Source: Polytrichum commune
Lineage: Eukaryota; Streptophyta; Polytrichopsida; Polytrichales; Polytrichaceae
DNA length: 64,000 bases
Direction of reading: 5' to 3'
Assembly (NCBI GenBank): GCA_950295325.1
Contig: OX485809.1
Location: forward strand, 14,570,001 to 14,634,000
Below the pieces are notes generated by a model. The model had not been told where the DNA came from, did no database searches, and saw only the letters and a list, made by a program, of their open reading frames with translations. Positions 1 through 10,716 of this stretch are shown piece by piece (position 1 is the stretch's first letter; each line of letters begins with the position of its first letter). A program made the position numbers and the translations under genes.

Positions 1-978
1 TTTCCCTTGGATTCCCTTGGAATAGATAGTCATGACCTTGGAGGTTACTTTACCTTACTTGAGAAAATACATAGGAGGCAATGGAAGATCCAAGGAAAAT
101 TATTGTGTGTGTGAGAGAGAGATAGAAAGATAGACCCTAAACCTTTGTTTATTGGGACTATTTATAGTTATATTTTCAAAGATGTGACACCTCAAGGAAT
201 GTTTCTCTCTAAATGTTTGTGGGATAATTTTTCTAAATAACTGAGGTTGTTACGATTGATTGGATATTGACCATGCACAAAGTAAGGGCCACTTTGACTT
301 ACAGCTCAAGGCCACGACCACAAAATTGTGAGGGCCTTTGGAACTCATTTGAAGGCACTACCATGAAAAATTAAATTAAAAAGATAATGAATAGAATATG
401 GTCAGTAGCCTTCAAGTGTAGGATATGCAACCCTTTCATAGTCATTTTTTTTAAGGAGACAACAATATCTAAGTGGTGTGTGATGATGCGTGGATCTAAG
501 CATGGACACCAGAAAGATGTGTGTTATGAAAAGATTGGATTGCATGCTTAAATTTTGTTGATCGTTCTAAGCTCAATAATCGACATAATTTGGGTGGGGG
601 ACCTATGTGACCCATTAATGAACTCAAGAATCTTCACTTTGATGATGTATAAGATATTCATTGCAGTTCCACAAAGTACGAGGCAAATTACCTATGAACA
701 TGATTTGAAATTGACAATCATCTTGCACTAATTGTGTGTTAAATTGTGTGTATGCACAATGCCTCCTTTCGAGGGCCTTATCAACGATAAAGCTTTGCTA
801 TGGAGTTTTGATTATTAGATGATGAGCAAAATCAATGATCTGAGTGACATTTCGCCAAAATAGTTCCGATGTGATCCATGGTGGACAATCACACCATATA
901 AGGCACCCACCTCTTACACATGAAAATTCAATTTGTGGAATGGATTTAAGACATACGTATCAAAGCTCCAGCAACTAA
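1..978. other. gene-free left edge, repeat debris
   Basis: No coding exon could be recognised here. Positions about 460-720 are a diverged copy of the dispersed family best seen at 37690-38045. The shared marks are the words around GTGGTGTGTGATG, a GGACACC stretch and a run about a tri-nucleotide-poor TCTTCACTTTGATGAT segment. The rest is A/T-rich sequence with many stops in all frames. Confidence 0.5.
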
Positions 979-1481
979 GGGGCGGTTTACACTATGGACC
1001 AAGAGCCATGACCAAGAAAATTAAATCATTTTCATGGTCATGGCTCTTGGCCAAGAGCCATGACGATGAAAAATAAAAAATGGATTTTTGAGTGGCTTGG
1101 TCACTCTTGTAGTGTAAAGTGGATTTGGACCGGGACAACTTTGGGCTGATTTTTTTAATATAAATACAGTAACGTCAAAAATAATCGGGAAAATAATAAT
1201 ATTAAAAACAAAATTCGGCCAATGGCTGATTTTCAGCCTTACGGCTCCCTTGATTTCCGTTGAGTCGAGCATTTTGCCTCGCCTCAACGGAAAACCCGTT
1301 GGACCATGGCACATTATCCAAATGACAGATTTTAGTAGTTTTTTGGGACCTCAAAGTTAGTGGTCATTCTCCTTTTTTCAAGGTAGTATAAAGCCAAATG
1401 GGACCAAGAGCACTTTACTCTCCAATCACAGATTTTAGAATTTCATGGTCATGGCTCTTGGTCCATAGTGTAAACCGCCCC
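979..1481. mobile_element. Tourist-like MITE, copy 1 (inverted relative to copy 2)
   Basis: A 503-bp element bounded by GGGGCGGTTTACACTATGG on the left and its exact reverse complement on the right. It is flanked by the same TAA at 976-978 and 1482-1484. A 3-bp TAA duplication and a G-rich terminal inverted repeat fit the PIF/Harbinger (Tourist-like) MITE class. It has no transposase. Inner subterminal repeats of the AAGAGCCATGACC type recur. Other copies lie at 1699-2199 and 42147-42608. The class call is inference from duplication length and ends. Confidence 0.85.
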
Positions 1482-1698
1482 TAAATTCTTTGTTCTTTGT
1501 TGCATAATTATAACCAACAGTCAACCGCCACCTTGAAATCCGATGAAACGCTATAGGATTGTAACAAACCTCCCACATGTTCGTCACCAACTTTCACAAT
1601 TATAACAATTTATCAATCAAAATGATGAGTTGAAAAACTTAATTTATTTTCTTTGTAATATCTAATTACAATCATAGACCAATTAGATCTTGGTCTAA

Positions 1699-2199
1699 GG
1701 GGCGGTTTACACTATGGACCAAGAGCCATGACCATGAAATTCTAAAATTTGTGATTGGAGAGTAAAGTGCTCTTGGTCCCATTTGGCTTTACACTACCTT
1801 GAAAAAAGGAGAATGACCACTAACTTTGAGGTCCCCAAAAACTACTAAAATCTGCCATTTGGATAATGTGCCATGGTCCAACGGGTTTTCCGTTGAGGTG
1901 AGGCAAAATGCTCGACTCAACGGAAATCAAGGGAGCCGTAAGGCTGAAAATCAGCCATTGGCCGATTTTTTTTTTAATATTTTTTTTTCCCGATTTTTTT
2001 TGATGTTACTGTATTTATATTAAAAAAATCAGCCCAAAGTTGTCCCGGTCCAAATCCACTTTACACTACAAGAGTGACCAAGCCACTCAAAAATCCATTT
2101 TTGATTTTTCATGGTCACGGCTCTTGGCCAAGAGCTATGACCATGAAAATGATTTAATTTTCTTGGTCATGGCTCTTGGTCCATAGTGTAAACCGCCCC
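1699..2199. mobile_element. Tourist-like MITE, copy 2
   Basis: A 501-bp copy of the 979-1481 element in opposite orientation, with identical inverted ends and a TAA duplication at 1696-1698 and 2200-2202. The two copies lie 217 bp apart, so together they form a large potential hairpin. An open frame of about 65 codons inside it is a by-product, because the same sequence is present in non-coding copies. Confidence 0.85.
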
Positions 2200-2202
2200 T
2201 AA

Positions 2203-2883
2203 GCTCAACCACCCGACCTTAAGAGAGAGAGACAAAAAAAATCTTCTCTCCTCCCCCAACCCTCCTCTTATGCAAAAGGTACTAATTTTACTTTCATTTT
2301 TCACATATAGTCAAAATATTATATTCATAGCTCTATCTTTTAGTTCTATTATGAATCTTTTATCTTTTGTTCTTCAGGAACCTTCTTCCATCTTTTAACT
2401 CAATCACATTCTTCCAATTGGAAATGTCTAATTCCAACTTGATCTTTTCATCCATACTTATATTTGAAATTGTTTATTTCCAGTGCACCTCATCGAGAGT
2501 TGTGTCTAACTCATGTGCACATGTTCTCAATCTAGGAATGGTCTAATTCCAATGCACCAAATGTGGAGTTGCCTAACTCTAGAGCATATATTGTCAATTT
2601 GGAGTTGTCTAGCTCCAGTTCATCCATCTTCAACTGGGACTTGCCTTGCTCCCATCATCCTCTAGTTACACACTGGCACATGTGGTTAGAATATTCAATC
2701 ATCCATCAATATTTCTAGTTACCTTACAGGAATCAATCTAGATCTAACAACAAAACTATCCCCAGACACATTACGTGCGGCAATGCCCACAAATGGAGGC
2801 CGCCAATGCACACAAACAATGGCTCCCATCCTCAGAGTAGGCTCTTATTCACACAACACCCCCGCCCTTGCACATTATCTACC
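2203..2883. other. gene-free stretch
   Basis: A pyrimidine-rich start near 2220-2270, then loosely repeated short phrases built on TAATTCCA/TAACTC between 2400 and 2650 with no clear period. No exon, RNA or transposon ends were recognised. Confidence 0.4.
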
Positions 2884-3096
2884 AGTGTCCGGGGAGATTT
2901 TGGGCATAATGGGTCAAACTCCTCATGTTTCCAAGTCACATGTCGTGATCTTTCGGCTTTTCTTTCCTAGTTCGACATATATTCCATAGATTCTTCTAAA
3001 ATGGCGGTAATTCTCATGATGTCTTGAACTTGAACCGGTTATTTCTCAAACTCAACCGGTTCATCTATAACGAGGGGTGGGTTCTCCCCGTGCATT
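2884..3096 (-). repeat. GGGGAGA-ended dispersed element
   Basis: A copy of a roughly 200-230 bp family with imperfect inverted ends of the form AGTGTCCGGGGAGA and TCTCCCCGTGCAT. The interior carries the family marks read on the minus strand: ACCGGTTGAGTTTGAGAAAT, a GGTTATTTCTC complement and the GGGCATAAT block. It lies about 230 bp upstream of the TATA box of the next gene. Further copies are near 20115, 22165, 28205, 36830, 41051, 41718, 43365 and 53239. Confidence 0.75.
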
Positions 3097-3324
3097 GATC
3101 CACCACTTACCAAAGTGCATTTCTATTGCGCCGAGTCGCAAGCAATCGAAACGAATTTTTGCAATTTCATGAGCATCCTATGCATGGGGGCCCTTCTACA
3201 CATTAAATAAAATTAGACAAAGACCACAGAGGCCCGTGATAGATGGCGAGGGCGCATGCGTGATGGATGGCTCCCCTTGCTTCGCTTCGCCACTCTTCTC
3301 CCCACTCTTCCCCTCTCTGTCGCC

Positions 3325-3332
3325 TATATTAA
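3325..3332 (+). promoter_or_regulatory. probable TATA box
   Basis: TATATTAA lies about 113 bp upstream of the ATG at 3438 in an otherwise GC-richer, pyrimidine-rich leader (CTTCCCCTCTCTGTCGCC precedes it). Spacing would put transcription start near 3357 and give an 80-nt leader. Position and sequence fit a plant TATA box; no experiment supports it. Confidence 0.5.
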
Positions 3333-3437
3333 TCGCACGCCTTGTAAGAAATCCCACGCCTCCATCTCGCTATTGCTGCTTCATCATACCTTCCCGGTGC
3401 TTCGGATAATAGCTGCCTGTGCTGCTACCTTTTGGAA

Positions 3438-4742
3438 ATGGATTTTTGTTATAGTGCCTTTGAAAATGCGATGGCTAATCCCGAGTTTCGGTTGTGGCTA
3501 CTCGACTTCAGTAAGTGGCAGAAGGGGTGTGTGAGGACTCATGGTGTTTGTGAGGTGAAAGCTCAGGTTTGTCGGGGAATTTTGGGGAAGTTCCTGGACG
3601 ATCTTGATCAATTCAAACTTGTGCAAGATCTATACGAAATCAGTTTGGGATATTCCGCGTTGGAACTCGATGGCCTATTCAATGGGATCAGAAAATTCTT
3701 TGACGAGATCGAGAAAATGTTTACACCGTCAGCAAATGATGTTCGCGAATCATACGCCGTGGTAGTGGCAGCAGTTGTCCTGCTCTCTTATGTATACTTG
3801 TATCTCACAGGCTGTGGCGGGTGGGATGGTTCTAGATCAGTGTCATCTGGGTCGTTAGATTATAGAGACACTTACATCGCCATAGTTCTCTTCCGAGGCG
3901 CCTACGTTTGGATTAAGTTCAGAGACGTTGCTTCTACTAAACCTATTCCGGTAGGAGCAGTACACCCAATAAGAACCTCGTGCAAAGATGGTCGAATCAA
4001 AGAGAAGTACGAGCCGCGGTTCAAACCTCGTAAGGAGAATGGCGAATCTTTCAACTGGATCTACCTTGGTCGTTTTGATTCGTCTGCTGATGCAGAAGTC
4101 GTATATCGGATGGCTGCGTCGTGTTACGATTACGGCAAGGGTTACGGTACTCCTCTGGATCTTGCAGGAGATGGCCGCGAGTTCTTTACGATTATTCCAG
4201 AACTCACTCCGGCAGAGAAAGCCCTGTCGGGCAGGGCGAAACAGGAATTGGTGAAAGAGCGAGTGCAGGAGCTTTACAAACGCTACAAAACAAAGAAGGA
4301 TGTCCTAAACCTGCCGCCGACCTTACCTGGAGCGAATTTGGAGCAGGAGCTTCAAAATCGCCGTCTGCAATCGGAGATTTTGAGTGAGCAACAGCAAAAG
4401 GAAGATCTCGCGCGTCAGCTACAACAGTCTTGGAATCTTCAGCAAGCGCAGATGACCCAAATTCAAAACTTACAGCTCCAGCTTGAAGATCTACAGCGTC
4501 AAGTCCAAGATCAGCAAGCGCAGCAGAATCTGCAGCAAGCACAGCAGCTCCAAGTCCCAAACTTAAATCCCCGACCCAAACTCTCACATCTTCAGCAACA
4601 ACAACGTGAGGAGCCGTTGACTATTGAGGAGATTTGTGACGTGTTGTTTGGCGCGGAGCCATTTCCAGAGCAGGCCGGGTTTGGGGCGGAGTCTATGAAC
4701 TTTTGGGGGTATATCCAACTGATGGATGAAACCACAACGTAG
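3438..4742 (+). CDS. AP2/ERF-like, Gln-rich coiled-coil protein (434 aa)
   Basis: An intronless reading frame of 434 residues from ATG 3438 to TAG 4740, much more GC-rich than the flanks. The N-terminal ~100 residues are helical and carry paired Cys (near 31, 38 and 45). Residues ~106-124 are strongly hydrophobic (AVVVAAVVLLSYVYLYL), possibly one membrane span. Residues ~153-243 end in NWIYLGRFDSSADAEVVYRM followed by an Ala-rich helix. This resembles the second half of an AP2/ERF DNA-binding domain (W-LGTF-T-E-AA-AYD-AA), but the first half is poorly matched and the usual YRGVR/WV-EIR motifs are altered. Residues ~300-395 are a Gln-rich coiled coil. The C-terminus is acidic with an FWGYIQLMDE-type end. 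It could be a diverged transcription factor, possibly membrane-tethered, or an unrelated lineage-specific protein. The gene is well supported; the function is not. Confidence 0.75.
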   Translation: MDFCYSAFENAMANPEFRLWLLDFSKWQKGCVRTHGVCEVKAQVCRGILGKFLDDLDQFKLVQDLYEISLGYSALELDGLFNGIRKFFDEIEKMFTPSANDVRESYAVVVAAVVLLSYVYLYLTGCGGWDGSRSVSSGSLDYRDTYIAIVLFRGAYVWIKFRDVASTKPIPVGAVHPIRTSCKDGRIKEKYEPRFKPRKENGESFNWIYLGRFDSSADAEVVYRMAASCYDYGKGYGTPLDLAGDGREFFTIIPELTPAEKALSGRAKQELVKERVQELYKRYKTKKDVLNLPPTLPGANLEQELQNRRLQSEILSEQQQKEDLARQLQQSWNLQQAQMTQIQNLQLQLEDLQRQVQDQQAQQNLQQAQQLQVPNLNPRPKLSHLQQQQREEPLTIEEICDVLFGAEPFPEQAGFGAESMNFWGYIQLMDETTT

Positions 4743-5070
4743 GAAGTCACCGGCCGATTCCGGAGACAATGTACACACCTGGGTACTCAATTTGCGTTAT
4801 TTATCGACGCCTATTTCAAGTGGTGTACACATAAATCAGGCAGGATTAAGCGTGAAGTAAAAGGACGAAGTGAAGAGGATTTGGGTAGCATACAGGTGGA
4901 TTATCCCGTTTGGAGTGTAACCAGAAAGTTTTGGAGGGTTTCCTTTAGATTTAGATGCCAAATTGTGCGTGGAGTTGATGCCTTATTACCCTGTTTAGCT
5001 TTCCTTGTGCGCTTGAACTCCATTCATTCCATAAGTTTGTAAAAGCTCAAGGCAGATGTCTGGAAATTTG
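4743..5070 (+). other. 3' flank / probable 3' UTR of the AP2-like gene
   Basis: No open frame. Composition falls quickly to A/T-rich after about 5000. The sequence up to the repeat at 5071 is the natural place for the transcript's 3' end; no clear polyadenylation signal could be fixed. Confidence 0.35.
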
Positions 5071-5300
5071 TACACTAAAAATTGTATTTAGTGTCACCTA
5101 TTGTATTTGTCTTGCTCAATACTAATTGTAAACCGCCTATGTAGTTGTCACCGACACTCAATGTAAAATCTAACATCATTTGTCATGGTTCATAAAGATT
5201 TTTGGGCATTACAGATTTACAATGTTGTAAGTATTGTCACTTACTAAATGATTTTTCATCCAAATTTCAATCATCCATGATAATTTTTCATCACAGGAAT
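5071..5300. repeat. TTAGTGTCACC-type MITE, family B, copy 1
   Basis: Begins TACACTAAAAATTGTATTTA and shares over 200 bp of alignable sequence with 51591-51835 and 55690-55890. The shared phrases are TTAGTGTCACC, TTGTCTTGCTCAATA, TTGTAAACC and CATTACAGATTTACAATGTT. The ends resemble the ACTACACTAA termini of family A (for example 21437-21664). Non-coding; probably a non-autonomous DNA transposon. Confidence 0.65.
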
Positions 5301-7436
5301 GTTAGAATGCAGAATATACCAAACTTTGTCTCAATAACTGGCGTGGATTTCAACCAAATGTCGATTATCCATGACAATATTTGTGAAGTTATTCATAAGA
5401 AAAGTTACCATATGAAGTACCATATAAAGTACCATATGACACTAACTATAGTATTTAGTGTAGTCTATTGGAATATCATTGGGCTTATTTCTTTAAATGA
5501 GAGTTTATGCTTGTTGAGGATGATGTGACTAAGAGTATTATTTGATGGTGATTAGGGAGAATTTATACGTAAGTTCAAGTGCACTTTGTGGGTGGGGTTT
5601 TCGATGGCCCTAGTGATGACAATGGGTAGGAGAACTTTTCAAGCCTGCGGGGATAGGAGGGGGAGGATAACCTCTACAAGGTTTTGGTGCCCAACTTGAG
5701 CCTCTTATGCATACATTTTAGTGTTTTGAAGTTGTTCAATAGGAATCATATTGTATCGATATCACTTTTTGTTGGTACGTATCATTTTATAGCTTGTTGT
5801 CTTGTAAGATTATAATTCTCTTGACATCCACACAATGCAACTTGAAAAGAGTTTGATAAATATAAAATTTAGTATAAATTGATAATTCACATATGAATAT
5901 GCTAAAAGAATTTAGGCATTAACCGCAACATATTTATCAAGTTTACATGTAGTTGTATTTTGGAGAACCTAGCATTACAATAAGTGAATTAAGAGAACCA
6001 GTCTTTTAGATTAGGACTAGGTGTGAGGGAGGGACGAGCAATGAAAAAGTAGAGCATAAATGCATCTAATAATAATCACACATACATCCCATGACCATGA
6101 AGCATCATCCTTTGCATGCCATGTAGGACTCCGTGTAGGTTTTTCCCGCCCATTAAAACTCCCTTGGTCCTTTGGGCCTTCAAGCTCTTGTGTGAGGCGC
6201 CCCTCAATCATGAAAGGAAGTACTGTGGTGTGACTTACGTTGTAAGAATTTTCTTGTTTGGCCAAGTTTTATACAATGAAATGAAATGAAATTAATTTTA
6301 GAGTCCGGAAAGTCAAAAGGCTAACGGGACTGAAAGTACATTGGGCTTGTTTCAATCAAGCTAATTCCCTAGAATGGTGGAGTGCGGTAGCCTCCATGAG
6401 ATAGAGACTAATGTCAACTGGATGATTCCGATTGAAAGGGGCCATGGAAAAATAGGTACCATGGATTAGTATGAAAAAACAACGACATTCAAGACTTCAG
6501 GTGACTGCAACAATCTTCAGGTGACGACCACAAAAAGGCTTCCCCGCAAAAGCTTTGAAGACAAATTTGTGAACGGAATGGCGTGAATGGGCAGTAGTAA
6601 AAAAGGAGCTTCAATGCGGTACAGCACTAAATATTACAATTGGCGTAGTAATGGAGAATCGAAGAGGAACGCTGTGCAGGTCAAGTGTGGATCGATCGAT
6701 CGGATCCAGTGCAGCGAAGATGAGGGATCGGTCCTCATCAGAAAATCGTGTGCACAACTTTTTGAGCCATCAACGAATTCCCAATTCCTAGTTCGCGTGG
6801 CCATGCGAGGACGTGGATGCCTGTTGTGGCGATTGGAGGGCCAATAGGTCAAAGTTCCGGCTGCAAGACGAAGAGCTAAGACAAACAATAGTTGCTCAAT
6901 CCACCTTGTGCTTGAAGCGTCGGGTTCTTTTGTGTTTTATTATTATTGTGGAAACGGCTAAGTCGTCATCCTCAATATCATCAGCAAAGTAATCGGTCTA
7001 AGAGTTTGAGCAGCCCATCGAACGTGGATAAATGCCAAATGACATCGATGAGCAGCTTCTTGATCTTCTCTTCCCACTCAAAACTCGACCGGGCTGGATG
7101 GTCTTGTTGTCTCTTGGAGCCACATCGGGGCAGTAATTTAATTTCTTCGTGCCTCATTCATCCCCTGCAAGAGGCAGCCAAGACAGGCTAATGCATGCTC
7201 GTGCCCCATTCATCCCTCCCCCGAGGACCAACAGGTTTTCAGATGAAAAGATCTCTTAACATCTTCGTCTCTTCACCTTCTCTCGAGTCTTCCAAGGGTC
7301 ACGACAGTTTCCAAGAGTTTGGAATGTCCGCTGAACCTGAGTCACTTCTCAATTTCCTTTGATCGATTGTTGGAACGCTGAATCAACCATGCATCTCACA
7401 GACGTATCCAAAGAAGTTACTTAGATTGCCTTTTAA
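5301..7436. other. intergenic, no gene recognised
   Basis: Short open frames only. Between about 6570 and 7190 composition is less A/T-rich and several frames of 60-86 codons overlap on both strands, with no family resemblance seen. A possible upstream exon of the invertase lies near 7241-7360 (a frame reading MKRSLNIFVSS), but it cannot be joined with confidence. Confidence 0.4.
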
Positions 7437-7481
7437 AAAGCATTGTCACAGCCTTGTGGTAGTTCGCATCTGGTAGAATCT

Positions 7482-10400
7482 ATGTCGCTGAAGAAGGAGG
7501 CATGGGACGTGCTAAGGAAGGCGGTGATGTATTTTCGTGGGGAGCCTTTCGGAACCATTGCCGCCACGACATTGGATCCAACAGAGGATGCCCTCAACTA
7601 CAATCAGGTGCACTTCCTTTGCACTTTGATCTTTTGCTTTCTCTGTTTCCTCAGATTGGTCCCCTCAGCCTGCTGCCTTGATTCTATCTTGACAAACTGG
7701 CGGAATGGCACACTGCGTGCGCGAAATGAACACATAGATTTCTTGTGAGGTATCGATTAGGCTACAAGAGGAGCAGAGGTGGCTCCAATGCTGCCGCCGG
7801 CGTGAACTATGATATTGCTGCATCGTGGAGTTGGTCCAAGTCTATATGTAATCCCCAAACGGGCATCACGAGAATTAGAGTGTTCCTGAAGACTACTGCC
7901 TCCTTTTCAAGGCGCGCACAGGTTGACTGAAAATATTCGGTTTATTCGGATACTTGTGATGTTCACTCGACCTATTCTCAATTGTCAGATTGTCTTGTGG
8001 GTTTCAGGTTTCAAGGACAGTGGATGATGCTATTGTAATTACAAAACCTTCAGGTCAATGACATCAAACTTGGAGGTTGGCGAATGTGACATATTTGTGT
8101 GGATTTTTGTTGCAGGTGTTTATGAGGGACTTTTTTTCCTCTGGATTGGCTTTTTTAATAAACGGCGAACCCGACCTCGTGAAGAACTTCTTATTGATGG
8201 CTGTTCAACTCCAGGGGACCGAGAAACGTGTGGACTGTTTCACTCTTGGAGAGGGTGTCATGCCAGCCAGTTTTAAGGTTCATCCCACTTCTAAAAATGA
8301 CATTTCTTTCAAACAATTTGACTTATTGGGGAATTTGTTGGGAACAATACACTACTTGTGAGAAGTGGTGCTACATGCCTTTACGGGGCACCATCATTTT
8401 GTTTAAAGTCTCATTGTTGGAGCCTGGATCGATGCGATTGATGCGGATATTTTAATTTTTGTTTCATCAGGTGATGTTAGATCCTGTTTCCAAGAGGGAA
8501 TCCTTGGTAGCTGATTTTGGAGAAAGTGCAATAGGAAGAGTGGCACCAGTGGATTCTGGTTTCTGGTGGATTGTTCTTCTTCGCGCTTACACACGCTCAA
8601 CAGGAGACTCCTCTGTGGCAGCCAGGCCAGAATGCCAACTGGGGATCATAAGATGTTTGAATCTCTGCCTTAAGGATGGCTTTGACACTTTTCCGACTCT
8701 TCTCTGTGCAGACGGATGCTCTATGATTGATCGACGCATGGTATGTCGGTGCTATGTAGATTCCATGTTAACACATATGTATGTAAGGGCTAAATTTCAA
8801 ACTTTGTCTACATATGCATATGGAGGGCTTTGTGATAGTGGCAAGGGCGAGTGAAGTTGCTAACATGTTTATTCCTTGCTGGTTATGATGAAACACCTTG
8901 TCATCCATGATTTATGACCTTTTCATGGCCTAAACAATCATGTAATGGACACACGTTGCTTGCCATTGGCTGTAGTAGGCACCCAATACCTACCTTGCCA
9001 CTACCGCAGGTGGGGAGGTTGGGTGCCTACTACAACTTGCAGCATAGCTTCTTGTATTCACCATCTAGTTCATAAGGTCACCTGCACAAAAATAAAAAAA
9101 TAAAAAAATGAAAATGAACGTCAATGCCCTTTATTGACGTGTGATGGCCATTCAACACCTTCTACCCATGCCTACGTGGGGCATGGGAGCTTGGAAAGGT
9201 GGCATATTGCTTATTTAAAGTAGGTGGATTGAGGGATTTCAAAAACCTAATATAGTTGGACCATGGCTAAGTAGTTTCCGTTCAAGCTTACGTCCAGTGA
9301 GGATGATGTGTGTTAACTATTTAATAGCGAAATGTAAGAGTCACTTGCAAAATGTTTGACACATCCATCATGTTTGTGCCTTAGGGCATCTATGGATATC
9401 CATTGGACATACAATCTCTCTTCTATATGGCACTTCGGTGCGCAAAGGAGTTGCTAAAACCATGTCAAGATGTTGCGATGTTTTTGGAAAAAATTGATAA
9501 GCGCCTCCATGCACTTACGTTCCACATGCGTCAGTACTTTTGGCTAGATCATAACCAATTGAACAACATCTATCGATATAAAACTGAAGAGTATTCGCAC
9601 ACTGCTGTGAACAAATTCAATGTCATGCCGGACTCTATCCCAGATTGGATCTTTGACTTCATGCCTACAAAAGGTGGGTATATGGTAGGCAATGTGTCTC
9701 CTGCTTTCATTGACTTCCGATGGTTTGCGCTCGGCAATTTCATCGCCATTACATCCTCTCTGGCAACCCCTCAGCAAGCATCTGCTATGATGGATTTGTT
9801 GGAGACTCGATGGGAGGAGCTCATTGGAGAAATGCCTGCCAAATGTGCTTATCCTGCATTGGAGAAAGAGGAGTGGGTTATAATTACTGGATGTGACCCT
9901 AAGAACACCAGATGGAGCTACCATAATGGTGGATCTTGGCCAGGTATGAAGTCAATTCCCCTTTCATTATCTAAGCGCATGTTATTTCTCTTGATTTATC
10001 CCAGGGAGGTTCCCCTAGTAGAAAACATAATCTAGTTTTTGTCATTTTAAGAATGGGTATTGATAATTATTAATACACATATAGAGCATTCAAGAATGTC
10101 GACCATACAAGAGTATAAAATCCCATCTATGCTTGAGCCGTGCTATCATTGATCTCATGTAGTTTTTTACATGGACCTTGGTGACCTCCTTGAATAACAT
10201 ATGCAAGCTTCCTCTATGATAGGTTTAAGTAAACCATTGTATCAACTACATATAGTAAGTTTGCATTACTTGCCGGGTCTAAAGTGCATGCCTAGGATAA
10301 TTTCATGCTTTCTTTCTCATGAACATAACTTTACTTCATGAAGCCTAACTATGGCCAACATTATTGAGCCCTAACCACTCACATTAATACTAATCCTTGC

Positions 10401-10716
10401 TCCTGGAACCCTTGCAGTTTTTTTATGGATGATGACAGCCGCTTGCATAAAAGCAGGTAGGCCACAAATTGCAAGGCGAGCAATTGAACTAGCAGAAAGG
10501 AGACTTGCCAAGGATGAATGGCCTGAATACTATGACGGAAAGTTGGGTCGCACAATAGGCAAACAAGCCCGGAAGCTACAAACATGGTCCATTTCTGGCT
10601 ACTTGGTGGCCAAGCTATTGTTGGAGGACCCCTCCCACATGGGCATGATATGCATGGAGGAAGACAAGAAGTGCAAGCCTTGTCTCACCAGATCAGTTTC
10701 ATGGTCCAGTGGGTAA
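7482..10716 (+). CDS. CINV: cytosolic neutral/alkaline invertase (GH100), 5 exons
   Basis: Hydrolyses sucrose to glucose and fructose in the cytosol. Exons: 7482-7607, 8116-8277, 8471-8740, 9385-9943, 10418-10716. All introns are GT/AG and all junctions keep phase, giving 471 residues plus TAA. Family landmarks in order: [136 protein letters not shown], and the tail EDPSHMGM...SVSWSSG. This matches the cytosolic clade of plant A/N-invertases. The Asp in MIDRRM and the Glu in EEW are the expected catalytic pair by family knowledge. The usual ~80-150-residue variable N-terminus is missing: the frame opens at 7437 after a stop, with a possible acceptor (CACAG) ending at 7449, so an upstream exon may exist. 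ATG 7482 is the fallback start. Confidence 0.93.
8971..9034. repeat. perfect 16-bp hairpin in invertase intron 3
   Basis: TGTAGTAGGCACCCAA at 8971-8986 is exactly reverse-complemented at 9019-9034, with further partial pairing (CCTACC with GGTGGGGAGG) toward a loop of about 14 bases. It lies in the sense direction of the invertase intron (8741-9384). It could be a small foldback insertion or a structured intronic RNA; it is shorter than a typical plant microRNA precursor with a two-arm duplex. Confidence 0.7.

Noticed and set aside
1826-2023. Open frame of 65 codons inside a MITE
   Set aside because: The same sequence sits in non-coding MITE copies in both orientations; no protein features.
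4204-4587. 127-codon minus-strand frame opposite the AP2-like gene
   Set aside because: Ala/Leu-rich mirror of the Gln-rich coding repeat on the plus strand.
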